A stretch of 64,000 nucleotides of DNA from Alteromonas sp. KUL106 (GTDB lineage Bacteria; Pseudomonadota; Gammaproteobacteria; Enterobacterales; Alteromonadaceae). The position numbers and the translations under genes are program-made. Positions 10,025 to 18,517 of the stretch are shown piece after piece (position 1 is the stretch's first letter; each line of letters begins with the position of its first letter). Below the pieces are notes generated by a model that was given only the letters and a program-made list of their open reading frames with translations, made no database searches and was not told where the DNA came from. The stretch is from NCBI RefSeq assembly GCF_009811415.1, contig NZ_BLIG01000024.1, forward strand, positions 62,001-126,000. The letters run 5' to 3'.

Positions 10025-11503
10025 ATGAAGACGGTGATGAAGAATATGGCAGTACAACATCGCGACGCTCGGCGGTCCCTGCCAAAAGGCCCCGTAACAG
10101 CGGCATATGAACGAAAAGTGGATGCGAGGGAGGTGCGACGAGATGACGCGCAAGTCGCTCTAGCGGCAAAGTTTGATGCTCTGCACGCGTCTCTTGCCTC
10201 GCTCCCACCAGTACCAGTAAATACTGAAAAACTGACAGAGAGCAGCTCTATCAGCAGCAGTCCGCTATTACGGTTATTGGCGCGTTCCTTGGCATCCGCC
10301 CAGTCCTTTTTTCAAAAGAAATGGTATTTGTGGTCTTTTGGTCCACCACCGAGAGGTATGTACATTCATGGCCCAGTTGGGGTTGGCAAGAGCTTTCTAA
10401 TGGATCTCTTTTTTGCGTCGGTTACTGTTCCTGATGATAATTTTCGCTGTCATAAAAGCCACAGCAACACGCACGCAAAAATAACCAAACGCCGTGTCCA
10501 CTTTCATGAATTCATGTTAGACGTCCATCATCGAATCTTTGTCTACAAACAAACGCACCCCAGAGATGATGCGATCCCTGTTATTGCGCAACAATTGGCA
10601 CAAGAAGCCCAACTCCTCTGTTTTGATGAATTTCAGGTGACAGACATTGCCGATGCCATGATTTTGAAGCAGCTGTTTTCACATTTATTGGATTGTAATG
10701 TCGTGGTGGTAGCCACCTCGAATCGATCCCCTGATGCCTTGTATGAGGGAGGCATAAACCGCTCGCTCTTTTTGCCATTCATCGACATGTTGAAAGACAC
10801 GACAGACATTATTTCAATGGAGGACTCCCAGAAAGATTATCGACGCGAAACTCGCGCGGATGGTGGATCCTATTTTTTGTCAGACACAGGTGTTTGTGGC
10901 GATGTTGATAAAAACATACAGGCGAAGTTAGAGGCAATATTTGGTGGTACAGCGTCCGGAAGTGAGACCGAAACCATTTCCGTTTTGTTTGGTCGCACCG
11001 TTCAGGTAGCTCGATTAAATGACCGATGCGCCTGGTTTGATTTTTCCGAGTTGTGCTACCAACCGCTCGGGGCGGCCGATTATATTTCCCTCTGCTACCG
11101 ATTTCAGGTCATCATCATGGAAGGCGTTCCCCAACTAGACGCCAATCACCTCGACGAAGCGCGGCGATTCGTTACCCTCATTGATGCGTGTTATGAAGCT
11201 CGCACTCGTTTAGTGCTGACGTCACAAGTCCCGCTTAACGAATTGTTTGTCGATTTTGAAGCGCACGTTGAAAGCAATGATGGCGATGGAGAATTAATTG
11301 TCAGTGAGAAGGGAGGAAACTCGAGTTCCTTTGCGACGACCATGATTCGCACCAAAAAGGGTGAATATTATGAGTGGTCGGCGACGGGGCGAGTTGGCGT
11401 GTCACTGGCACAATTTTCGTCCGCCAATGATCTCGCCTTTTCCTTTCGACGAGCCGCATCTCGGTTGGTAGAAATGGGGGGAAAAGAATGGGGACGGCAA
11501 TGA
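10025..11503 (+). CDS. AFG1/ZapE-family ATPase, eukaryote-like long form
   Basis: P-loop ATPase of the AFG1/ZapE family, which in mitochondria (AFG1/LACE1) and bacteria (ZapE) acts at membranes in protein quality control or cell division. Residue positions count from the ATG at 10025 (492 residues): N-terminal GPVTAAYERKV, Walker A GPVGVGKS (about 116-123), Walker B LLCFDEFQVTDIADAM (about 197-212), sensor ATSNRSP and INRSLFLPFIDMLK. It is ~120 residues longer than typical gammaproteobacterial ZapE, with extra segments near residues 70-105 and after the FLPFI motif. The C-terminus (FSSANDLAFSFRRAASRLVEM) matches the pattern I associate with mitochondrial AFG1 proteins. A TTG at 9962 would add 21 residues; AGG sits just ahead of the ATG. 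Flanks are degenerate DNA, suggesting transfer. Confidence 0.82.
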   Translation: MKTVMKNMAVQHRDARRSLPKGPVTAAYERKVDAREVRRDDAQVALAAKFDALHASLASLPPVPVNTEKLTESSSISSSPLLRLLARSLASAQSFFQKKWYLWSFGPPPRGMYIHGPVGVGKSFLMDLFFASVTVPDDNFRCHKSHSNTHAKITKRRVHFHEFMLDVHHRIFVYKQTHPRDDAIPVIAQQLAQEAQLLCFDEFQVTDIADAMILKQLFSHLLDCNVVVVATSNRSPDALYEGGINRSLFLPFIDMLKDTTDIISMEDSQKDYRRETRADGGSYFLSDTGVCGDVDKNIQAKLEAIFGGTASGSETETISVLFGRTVQVARLNDRCAWFDFSELCYQPLGAADYISLCYRFQVIIMEGVPQLDANHLDEARRFVTLIDACYEARTRLVLTSQVPLNELFVDFEAHVESNDGDGELIVSEKGGNSSSFATTMIRTKKGEYYEWSATGRVGVSLAQFSSANDLAFSFRRAASRLVEMGGKEWGRQ

Positions 11504-11650
11504 TTCCTGAAAAGTATTCATTTAACTCATGTTCAACTAGCCTTAGCTTCGGCTAACACAGTGGGTGGTACTTAGCGTTTATCTTTCTTATGAACGACGC
11601 GAGAAGTAGACACCTTTCCCCAACTACGAGTTATGCTGACATTTATGAAA

Positions 11651-11677
11651 AAGCTGCCATTAGGCTGCTATTTTTTG
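11651..11677 (+). terminator. Candidate terminator downstream of the AFG1-like gene
   Basis: A 7-bp stem with one mismatch (AGCTGCC/GGCTGCT) and a 4-nt loop is followed by ATTTTTT. It lies 150 bp after the ATPase stop codon. Confidence 0.45.
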
Positions 11678-11776
11678 TCTGAAATAAAAATCTGCATTAC
11701 GTTAATGCGGTAGCGTTAAGTTGACAGGATACCAACACCAGTGAAACCCAATTCAATGTTGAGCGTGGGGAAAAGC

Positions 11777-11995
11777 TCAGCGGTTATGAACGTAAAGCCT
11801 GCCGCGGCCATCGCGTTTGGCTCTGTACAATGCTTTATCACATTGACGCATTAAAGAGTGTGTTCTTTCCCCACTAATATATTTGGTGTCCACCTCAGAA
11901 AAGGTTAGATTTTTTATAGCAGCACCTATCTGAAGCTCATGGTAACCATTGAGGATACCATTCGACATTCTTACGGTCACCGAAGCCGAAGTCAT
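11777..11995 (-). pseudogene. Remnant of a GGDEF (diguanylate cyclase) C-terminus
   Basis: The 72-codon frame ends LMRQCDKALYRAKRDGRGR, which is the conserved last helix of GGDEF domains (consensus ADxALYxAKxxGRN). Upstream residues LQIGAAIKN fit the usual SIGVA strand. The GGDEF signature itself, the N-terminal half of the domain and any sensor domain are missing, and no frame continues upstream past 11995. I read this as a decayed fragment of a diguanylate cyclase gene, left beside the AFG1-like ATPase; a functional peptide is unlikely. Confidence 0.65.
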
Positions 11996-12074
11996 TGGCA
12001 GTCAAAGAAGCCTAGACTTCAACAGATTTTGATACGTCCAAAGCGTCGTCAACGTTTATGCGTTATTTGCGGAC

Positions 12075-12110
12075 AAAAAAAAACGAGCGCTTGATTAAAG
12101 CACTCGTTTT
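12075..12110 (-). terminator. Rho-independent terminator of the EF-hand/trhO unit
   Basis: On the minus strand a 13-bp stem with one G-T wobble (arms 12098-12110 and 12080-12092) and a 5-nt loop is followed by nine T residues. It lies about 90 bp downstream of the EF-hand gene. Confidence 0.85.
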
Positions 12111-12201
12111 AACGATTTCTCTTTCATTAGCAAGACGCTAAGCAAACCCATCAACGGCGCTTGCGCAAAGCTGTAGTGATGGTGCTTCACTAAGTATAAA
12201 C

Positions 12202-12450
12202 TTAGTACTCCCACCATCCTTCTTGCCACCAAGCCAAAAACTCTTCGAAATCGATGAAACCATCGTCATTACTATCGATAAGCTTAAAGCCTTCTTGTAC
12301 GTGGCTCACTTTGGTTTTTGGCGAAATAACGGTTAAAAGCTCAATGAACTCAGGTAAATCGATTTGGCCATTGCCATCACGATCGAAAAAGCTGAAGTCC
12401 TTTCTGATTTCTTCAATTTTAGATTCTGAAAGTTGAGTGCTCACTCGCAT
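12202..12450 (-). CDS. Small EF-hand calcium-binding protein
   Basis: An 82-residue protein built of two canonical EF-hands. The loops are DRDGNGQIDLPE (about residues 23-34) and DSNDDGFIDFEE (about 58-69), both with acidic residues at positions 1, 3 and 12 as required for Ca2+. There is no signal peptide or membrane segment, so it is probably cytosolic, a calmodulin-like half molecule. The tail WWQEGWWEY is unusually rich in tryptophan. It lies 53 bp downstream of trhO in the same direction and shares its terminator. Its target is unknown. Confidence 0.85.
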   Translation of the reverse strand: MRVSTQLSESKIEEIRKDFSFFDRDGNGQIDLPEFIELLTVISPKTKVSHVQEGFKLIDSNDDGFIDFEEFLAWWQEGWWEY

Positions 12451-12503
12451 TCCTTAATTTCAACTGCAATAAGTTCGAGTGTAACGCCCTTCTTTCTGAC
12501 TGT

Positions 12504-13499
12504 CTACGCCTGATTTTCTTTCGCTTTAAGTGCGCGTAAACGTTGAGCTTCTGCTTTTTCTTTGCGCTTTTGTTCCATGGTTAAGCGCGCTTCGGTTCCC
12601 ACATGTTCCTGTTGACGCTCTTTCGCCAGTTGGACCTGCTTTTCACGTTCTCTAAATCGCGCGATTTGATCGTCGGTATGCGTACCATAGCAACGTGGGC
12701 AGCTCACGCCAGGCTCGTATTTATCGCTTTGCTTGTCTTCTTCGGTAATTGGAAGCCTGCACGCGTAGCACTGCTCATAATGACTTTTTTCTAAATCATG
12801 GTTTACAGCAACTCGATTATCAAATACGAAGCAATCACCTTCCCACAAGGACTCTTCTTTTGGTACATCTTCTAGATACTGTAAAATACCGCCTTCTAGA
12901 TGATAAACCTCATCAAAACCCTGCTCTTTCAGGTAAGCCGTAGATTTTTCACAGCGAATCCCGCCGGTGCAAAACATAGCGACCTTTTTGTTTTTAGTTG
13001 GGTCGAGTTCTTTCGCCACATATTCAGGAAACTCGCGAAAGGTTTCGGTTTTAGGGTCGATAGCGTTCTTAAACGTACCGATCTCAATTTCATAGCCGTT
13101 TCGCGTATCGATGACCGTTACGTCTGGGTCGCTTATGAGCGCATTCCAGTCTTTGGGCTTCACATAGGTGCCTACGGTTCGACGGGGGTCGATACCCTCT
13201 ACGCCCATGGTCACGATTTCTTTCTTAAGCTTTACCTTCGTGCGGTAGAACGGCTGCTCTTCGTGAAGTGATTCTTTAACTGAGATAGGATTCATACGTT
13301 CATCGCTGTTTAAATAAGCGAGTAATGCGTCGATACCTTCTCGCGTACCGGAAACTGTTCCGTTTATGCCCTCATGGGCAAGAAGAAGTGTACCTTTGAT
13401 ACCATTTGCTTCCATCGTCTCTAGAAGCGGCTGGCGGATTTCTTTATAGTTTTCAAGCGCAACAAATTTATACATTGCGCATACAATATACTTGGACAT
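12504..13499 (-). CDS. trhO: tRNA uridine(34) hydroxylase TrhO (rhodanese family)
   Basis: Oxygen-dependent enzyme that makes 5-hydroxyuridine at wobble position 34 of certain tRNAs, the first step toward cmo5U. The 331-residue protein has an N-terminal acylphosphatase-like part ([19 protein letters not shown]), a rhodanese domain with the active-site cysteine in [11 protein letters not shown] and a cysteine-rich C-terminal part (CYACRLP, then SCPRCYG) usual in YceA proteins. The C-terminus is a highly charged K/E/R/Q helix. cmoM, a later enzyme in a related cmo5U route, lies in the same window at 40172. Confidence 0.93.
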   Translation of the reverse strand: MSKYIVCAMYKFVALENYKEIRQPLLETMEANGIKGTLLLAHEGINGTVSGTREGIDALLAYLNSDERMNPISVKESLHEEQPFYRTKVKLKKEIVTMGVEGIDPRRTVGTYVKPKDWNALISDPDVTVIDTRNGYEIEIGTFKNAIDPKTETFREFPEYVAKELDPTKNKKVAMFCTGGIRCEKSTAYLKEQGFDEVYHLEGGILQYLEDVPKEESLWEGDCFVFDNRVAVNHDLEKSHYEQCYACRLPITEEDKQSDKYEPGVSCPRCYGTHTDDQIARFREREKQVQLAKERQQEHVGTEARLTMEQKRKEKAEAQRLRALKAKENQA

Positions 13500-13620
13500 A
13501 GTTTAACCTTTGCTGATTGGAGCGTAAGACCAGTGCAAAATGCGGCGCGCAATATAACAAAATTGGATGTTAAAAACTAGGGTTGATGCCGTAAGACGTT
13601 TTCGTGGTTGCAATAAAACG

Positions 13621-14184
13621 CTATGCGATATTTTCGAATGAAGGAACATCTATATACGCGTCTTTTTTAAACACGTCATTTGAATCACGGTTTCCATTGT
13701 GTGAAGAGAGAATATCGTACAGTAATGTATTGTCCTCTTTCAGAGTATTCGTAACCTGCTTCTTTAATCGTTTCTGAGTCGCTAGACTGCAATTATTCAT
13801 AACGTCATCGGGTATACGCTTGGCGTCATCTATTTGCGCTAGTGGCGGAGGCTTCATGCAGAGATGTAGCCTTGCGCTCGCATAGTTTTGTGATACTAAG
13901 CTAGAGAATGCATGCATGTTTTCCCATTCACTCTCGCTGGCCGCCAGTGAAGGACGTCTATAGTGATTAAGCGAAGCGAGTTGAGACTCTATACTTTTTC
14001 TATTGTCACCGGCCGACGGTGCCGCGTCTATCTCAAAAGGCTCAGCAACGCTATGCTGCTGCATAGCAAGATATAGAGAAAACAACGCCCCTTGTGTTGA
14101 TGCGCGCGCGAGTACCCCACTTCGCTCCCAGTAAATACTGGGATCGATAGGTGTTTGGTCACTCGCTGTAGGTGTATCCATCAA
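13621..14184 (-). CDS. Hypothetical protein, possibly VC2046/SO_2500-like
   Basis: A 187-residue protein with no signal peptide, membrane segment or catalytic motif. The N-terminal segment YWERSGVLARASTQGALFSL, followed by YLAMQQHS, resembles the start of the gammaproteobacterial VC2046/SO_2500 family, but this match is from memory and weak. The middle is alanine/serine-rich, and the C-terminus contains charged helical stretches. It is transcribed divergently from the TPR response regulator at 14309 with 124 bp between them. The ORF starts with two methionines (MMDTP); either may be used. Confidence 0.6.
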   Translation of the reverse strand: MMDTPTASDQTPIDPSIYWERSGVLARASTQGALFSLYLAMQQHSVAEPFEIDAAPSAGDNRKSIESQLASLNHYRRPSLAASESEWENMHAFSSLVSQNYASARLHLCMKPPPLAQIDDAKRIPDDVMNNCSLATQKRLKKQVTNTLKEDNTLLYDILSSHNGNRDSNDVFKKDAYIDVPSFENIA

Positions 14185-14308
14185 AATGCATCATTGTTAC
14201 TTAATTTGTATACTTATGTTTTCGGCAAGATAATGTTTTTCTTAAGCTTATTTTTAAAAGTTAGATATACTTTTATTAAACCTTTGAGGGCACATTCACG
14301 GATGCGAA

Positions 14309-15949
14309 ATGCAATTTAGCAACAAACAAGTGTTGATTGTGGAAGATCAACGCCCTTTTCTACTTCTTCTTAAAGGGCTGATGCATTCAATGGGCGCTTC
14401 GGATGTAGTCACCAAGTCGTCTGCTGAGCAGGCTGTATCACTTTGTAAAAAGCATAAATTCGATATCGTGATATGTGATCTGCATTTAGGGGCAGAAAAT
14501 AAAAATGGGTATGAACTGGTAGAGGAGTTGCGCACCGGTAGCCTTATTCAACCGACGACGGTTTTTATTCTTATTAGTGCCGATAGCGCGCGTCCTATAG
14601 TGTTAGGTTCCATCGAACGCCGTCCGGATGATTTTCTTATCAAACCTTTTTCACAGGTACAATTAAAGTCGCGAATTGTTCGCGCTTTTCAAAAGCGAAA
14701 ATTTTTAAAGCAAGCATATACACTCATCAGTAAAGGTGAAATTAACAGCGCAATCGATCATATAGAATCCCTACTAGATTCGCCGTCCCATTATAAAGGA
14801 CATTGTGAGCAACTTTTGGTGGAGCTATATTGGCGTATCGGTATGCCAGAAAAAGCACTTGATGTTTTGAATGACTATATTGATGGAAAGCCTGTTCTCT
14901 GGGCGCAGATCGCCGTTGGCAAAACCTACCTTCAGCTGAAAGATTATGAAAAAGCGATTTCAATTGCAAAGAGAACGCTGAAGCGCAACAGGTTCAACGC
15001 GGATGCTCACGATATTCTTGCGCACGCTTACCAGGCTATGACCGCAGGTGATAAAGCGTTGGAGGCCATTAAAGAAGCGATAAAACTCTCGCCCTATTCG
15101 CTACCAAGGCATTTCAAAGCCTGTGAAATTGGTAGAGAGAATGAAGACTTGCTACTCGCCGCTAATTCCAGTTTAGCCATTTGGGATTTATCAAAACGTA
15201 CCGTTCATAAAACAAGCCTGCATTGGTGTGGAATTATTAGAAGCTATTTAGATATAGCCGAATTTGCCGAAGATAAAAAGCAGCGTAATAAGTATCAACA
15301 AGAGGCCCTTCTTACACTTCAGCGGGGAAAGTTTGACGAACACCTTCAAAAAATTGACCGTGATTTTGACGTAAGTATTTTTGGAAATATCGTAAACGCT
15401 AGAATAAGTGCAATAGATGGTAAATTGATAGATGCAAAGCGTCACTTAGCGTCATCTCAGAACTTAATTGAAGATAAATATACCGAGGTTCCTACCGCTT
15501 ATATTCCCGATAGTATAAATGTGATGTTCAAATTGGGAGAATTCGATGATGCGGTAAGACTTAACGCATTGCTTGAGACCCGTAGCGACGTGCTCGACCA
15601 AAACAGCGCAAGCATGTTAAAAATTCAAACTCAAAATGCACAAAAAAGTTTTGCCAGCTATCAGCAATTTAATCGTGAAGGAATACAGCATTATCAACAA
15701 AAAGACTACGAGCGTGCTAAGGCCTCATTTGCTCTCGCACAGGGTTTCGCGCCTGTGAATACTGGCGTTGCACTCAACCTTCTACAATGTCTCCTTCAAA
15801 TAGCGATAGAAAAAGACAGTGCAGACGTTAATTTAATCAACGAATGTAAGCGTTTATTTAAGCTCATCGACGACATGTCACTTAGGGCTCCTTATAAAGA
15901 CAAGTATGTCAATCTTCGAGATGAACTCTCTCAGTACATAGGTTTTTGA
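14309..15949 (+). CDS. Response regulator with TPR output domain (paralogue 1)
   Basis: A 546-residue two-component response regulator without a DNA-binding domain. Residues 1-125 form the receiver: acidic pocket VEDQ, phospho-acceptor Asp in VICDLHLG, Thr/Ser switch in LISAD and Lys in FLIKPFS. The remaining ~420 residues are helical repeats of TPR type (KALDVLNDYIDGKPVLWAQI, EKAISIAKRTL, DAHDILAHAYQAM, EKAIKLSPYS), ending in a last helix set near QKDYERAKASFALAQ. Output is therefore probably protein-protein binding. It is homologous along its length to the protein at 35857. No kinase is adjacent; the soluble kinase at 3375 is a candidate partner. Confidence 0.88.
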   Translation: MQFSNKQVLIVEDQRPFLLLLKGLMHSMGASDVVTKSSAEQAVSLCKKHKFDIVICDLHLGAENKNGYELVEELRTGSLIQPTTVFILISADSARPIVLGSIERRPDDFLIKPFSQVQLKSRIVRAFQKRKFLKQAYTLISKGEINSAIDHIESLLDSPSHYKGHCEQLLVELYWRIGMPEKALDVLNDYIDGKPVLWAQIAVGKTYLQLKDYEKAISIAKRTLKRNRFNADAHDILAHAYQAMTAGDKALEAIKEAIKLSPYSLPRHFKACEIGRENEDLLLAANSSLAIWDLSKRTVHKTSLHWCGIIRSYLDIAEFAEDKKQRNKYQQEALLTLQRGKFDEHLQKIDRDFDVSIFGNIVNARISAIDGKLIDAKRHLASSQNLIEDKYTEVPTAYIPDSINVMFKLGEFDDAVRLNALLETRSDVLDQNSASMLKIQTQNAQKSFASYQQFNREGIQHYQQKDYERAKASFALAQGFAPVNTGVALNLLQCLLQIAIEKDSADVNLINECKRLFKLIDDMSLRAPYKDKYVNLRDELSQYIGF

Positions 15950-16385
15950 CGGTCTAATTATGATCCTCCCACCTCTCGCCGTTGCGAAAGTTCGCAAGGA
16001 CTTAATTGCATCGTGGTGTTTGTCAATCACTGATGTCAACACCCCATTGCCTCACAAAACACATATACTGTACATTTGTACAGTTTTAAAAATCGTGATA
16101 TAACACGCAAGGTTTTAGGGCCTAACCAAATAAGCCACAGGGAAGATTAATACCCGTCCGCAGAGATAATTACCCACTCAGCGAGACTTAAATTGTTCGT
16201 AATCGAGGCGTGTTACCGCAGGTATAGTGGTTCTACATTAAGGTGGCACAACAAAGAGTACGGACGTTTTAAACTCGCCCTAAGGGAAGGTTTGGCAAGC
16301 TTCTCAGTGGGCAATCATCTCTGCGGTTTGATATAAGATTACTGTTCCATTTTGCGTTTTAAATCTAAGGAATCTCTCATCTGTA
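15950..16385. other. Intergenic stretch carrying a MITE-like repeat
   Basis: About 436 bp between the TPR response regulator and the radical SAM gene. The right half (16149-16335) is the long copy of a dispersed repeat with terminal inverted repeats. The left part, 15950-16148, shows no gene or clear terminator. Confidence 0.6.
16149..16335 (+). repeat. MITE-like element with terminal inverted repeats (long copy)
   Basis: The outer ends are inverted repeats: CCGCAGAGATAATTACCCACT (16158-16178, one base shown differing between ends at three places) matches the reverse complement of 16306-16326 (AGTGGGCAATCATCTCTGCGG) with two mismatches. Between them lie ~127 bp without a complete frame. Bases 16150-16247 recur inverted at 40057-40154 with about 12 mismatches and no gaps, and the outer 42 bases recur at 50743-50784. 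No transposase is present, so it fits a non-autonomous element. Confidence 0.7.
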
Positions 16386-17627
16386 ATGCACGATAAACTT
16401 ATACAAAAACTCGAAATACTCTCTGACGCTGCAAAATATGACGCTTCATGTGCAAGTGGTTCAGCAGGAAAACGACAGGCAGACAAAAGCGACAAAAGTG
16501 GTATAGGCTCACTTACCGGTGGTTCGGGGATATGTCATAGCTTCACACCTGATGGTCGGTGCGTTTCTTTATTAAAAATATTGATGACAAACTATTGTAT
16601 CTACGATTGTCACTATTGCATAAATAGAGTATCAAGCAACGAGCGACGCGCCCGTTTTTCAGTTAAGGAAACCGTAGACCTTACGTTGAATTTTTATAAG
16701 CGCAATTACATCGAGGGCTTGTTTTTAAGTTCAGGTATTGTCGGTTCGCCAGATTTGACCATGGAAAGTATGGTGCGAATTGCTAAATCCTTGCGGCTCG
16801 ATCATGGATTTAAAGGCTATATTCATCTTAAAACCATCCCCAATGCCTCGCCTGAATTGCAGGCGGAGGCTGGTTTATATGCTGATAGATTAAGCATCAA
16901 TGTAGAAATGCCAACCCAACCCTCGTTAAATAAATATGCACCAGAAAAAGACTTAGGCGCTATTCACGGGGCGATGAATACGTTGAAAGACAAAATCGCA
17001 GAGCATAGGGTTGAAAAAACATATACAGGAAAACGCCCTCCTCGCTTCGCCCCTGGTGGGCAATCGACGCAGATGATCATCGGCGCTGATGATTCCAGCG
17101 ATAAAACCATTTTAGGAACAAGCGTTAAGCTCTACAGTGAACAAAAATTACGTCGCGTTTATTACTCTGCGTTTTCACCAATACCTGATGCGTCAGACGT
17201 TTTACCGTTAAAGCCGGCTCCCTTGATACGAGAGCACCGACTCTATCAAGCCGATTGGCTTCTGCGTTTTTACGGTTTTACTCTCGATGAGATTGTGCAT
17301 GACAACATGCTTGATATGGAACATGACCCTAAACTTGCTTGGGCTTTTCGAAATCGCCATATATTCCCTATCGATTTAAATAAAGCCGATAAGATGCTTC
17401 TATTACGCGTGCCGGGCCTCGGTGCACGCACGGTACAAAAAATTCTCTCGATACGTCGCTACACGAAGATCAATTGGATAGACCTGACGAAGATGAAGCT
17501 CCCGTTGAAAAAGTTGAAACCGTTCATTAGCGTAGGCGATTACCGACCGGATATTCATCTTCTCGACAGTAACAACTTTGAACTTCAGTTTAAACAACCT
17601 AAACAGTTTGAGCTATTTGGCGGGTAG
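16386..17627 (+). CDS. Radical SAM protein of the UDG-linked DNA repair/modification family
   Basis: A 413-residue radical SAM enzyme of the family annotated as 'putative DNA modification/repair radical SAM protein' (TIGR03916-like). The [4Fe-4S] ligands are in TNYCIYDCHYCINR (CxxxCxxC, about residues 75-82). Typical features follow: LSSGIVGSPDLTMES, the IHLKTIPNAS segment, and a helix-hairpin-helix near the C-terminus (LLLRVPGLGARTVQKIL) that should bind DNA. It sits 28 bp upstream of the DUF4130 gene, its usual partner, so the two form an operon. The substrate is unknown. The start at ATG 16386 lies just after the MITE-like element. Confidence 0.9.
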   Translation: MHDKLIQKLEILSDAAKYDASCASGSAGKRQADKSDKSGIGSLTGGSGICHSFTPDGRCVSLLKILMTNYCIYDCHYCINRVSSNERRARFSVKETVDLTLNFYKRNYIEGLFLSSGIVGSPDLTMESMVRIAKSLRLDHGFKGYIHLKTIPNASPELQAEAGLYADRLSINVEMPTQPSLNKYAPEKDLGAIHGAMNTLKDKIAEHRVEKTYTGKRPPRFAPGGQSTQMIIGADDSSDKTILGTSVKLYSEQKLRRVYYSAFSPIPDASDVLPLKPAPLIREHRLYQADWLLRFYGFTLDEIVHDNMLDMEHDPKLAWAFRNRHIFPIDLNKADKMLLLRVPGLGARTVQKILSIRRYTKINWIDLTKMKLPLKKLKPFISVGDYRPDIHLLDSNNFELQFKQPKQFELFGG

Positions 17628-17655
17628 ACACGTTCCCCTTAAAGGTAGTTGTAAA

Positions 17656-18453
17656 ATGAAAGCGATAACCATTACCTCAGTACCTGGATTTGAAGCATGG
17701 CGTGATGCCTCGAGAATGTGTTTAGCAGAATCAATCAGTCCTGAAAATGTGATTTGGCAAAATACGCAGCATGCTATCCAAGACGACCTTTTTGGCCATC
17801 AAGAAGCAACCGAAGTGCTCAATAAGCCAGGTAGGAAGCATACCGTTCCAAAAGCTGCCTTAGCGCTTTTTAAATACGCAATTTGTCACAGCGATGATAC
17901 CCGTTTCGCACTGTGTTACCGAGTTTTGTGGCGGCTTGTTTATGAGAATAAAAACCTTATTCAATTGAAAACTGATGACGATATTATCAAGCTTTTTGCC
18001 ATGGCAAAGGCGGTAAAGCGCGACGCGTATAAAATAAGCGCGTTTTTACGGTTTAGAGAGATCAATGTTGGCGGAAAAGCCCACTTCGTCGCATGGTACG
18101 AGCCGGAACACTATAGTCTAGAGTTGAAGCTTGGTTTTTTCCAAACCCGTTTTAAGAACATGCGATGGTCTATTCTTACTCCTTATCGCGCCGCTCATTG
18201 GGATACGGAAACACTTATCCTTGAGGATAACCCAGACTCCAGTGCTGTCCCCGACAGCGATCGTATCGAAAGTTACTGGCTAACTTACTACGCCAATATA
18301 TTTAACCCTGCTCGAATCAAAACCAATGCAATGTTAAGTCAAATGCCTAAGAAATATTGGAAAAATATGCCTGAAACGTCATTAATTGACGATATGATTA
18401 AACAGTCGGACGCCCGTGCACGCAAAATGATCAGTGATGGAAGTAAACACTAA
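17656..18453 (+). CDS. DUF4130 'probable DNA metabolism protein', partner of the radical SAM enzyme
   Basis: A 265-residue protein of the TIGR03915/DUF4130 family. The ATG at 17656 (AAAGG 10 bases upstream) gives the conserved start MKAITITSVPGFEAW; an earlier in-frame ATG overlapping the radical SAM gene would add 26 unrelated residues. Recognisable blocks are AWRDASRMCLAESI, VHRDAYKI-like AVKRDAYKISAFLRFRE, FVAWYEPEHY, RFKNMRWSILTPYRAAHWD and a late YWLTYYANIFNPAR. In many bacteria this domain is fused to a uracil-DNA-glycosylase-like domain; here the chain ends about 30 residues after the NPAR block, so that domain is absent. A role in DNA base repair or modification is inferred from family context. 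Confidence 0.88.
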   Translation: MKAITITSVPGFEAWRDASRMCLAESISPENVIWQNTQHAIQDDLFGHQEATEVLNKPGRKHTVPKAALALFKYAICHSDDTRFALCYRVLWRLVYENKNLIQLKTDDDIIKLFAMAKAVKRDAYKISAFLRFREINVGGKAHFVAWYEPEHYSLELKLGFFQTRFKNMRWSILTPYRAAHWDTETLILEDNPDSSAVPDSDRIESYWLTYYANIFNPARIKTNAMLSQMPKKYWKNMPETSLIDDMIKQSDARARKMISDGSKH

Positions 18454-18517
18454 TCAAGTATATGTCCACGTGCTTTAAATAGCGTTACAAAGTGCAGCTT
18501 GTAATCATCTTTCCTGT

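Larger units (their letters stand above)
11504..12201. other. Gene-poor stretch after the AFG1-like gene
   Basis: Roughly 700 bp without an intact gene. It contains a hairpin with T run at 11651-11677 that could end AFG1 transcription, a GGDEF remnant on the minus strand (11777-11995) and the terminator of the trhO/EF-hand unit at 12075-12110. It looks like decayed DNA. Confidence 0.6.

Noticed and set aside
10020..10208. Minus-strand ORF under the start of the AFG1-like gene
   Set aside because: The plus strand carries a conserved AFG1 N-terminus across the same span; the minus-strand frame has no support.
11939..12094. Plus-strand 52-codon frame (MVTIEDTIRH...) with Arg/Lys-rich, Cys-containing tail
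   Set aside because: It overlaps the GGDEF remnant antisense and runs into the terminator stem; no ribosome-binding site or homology supports it.
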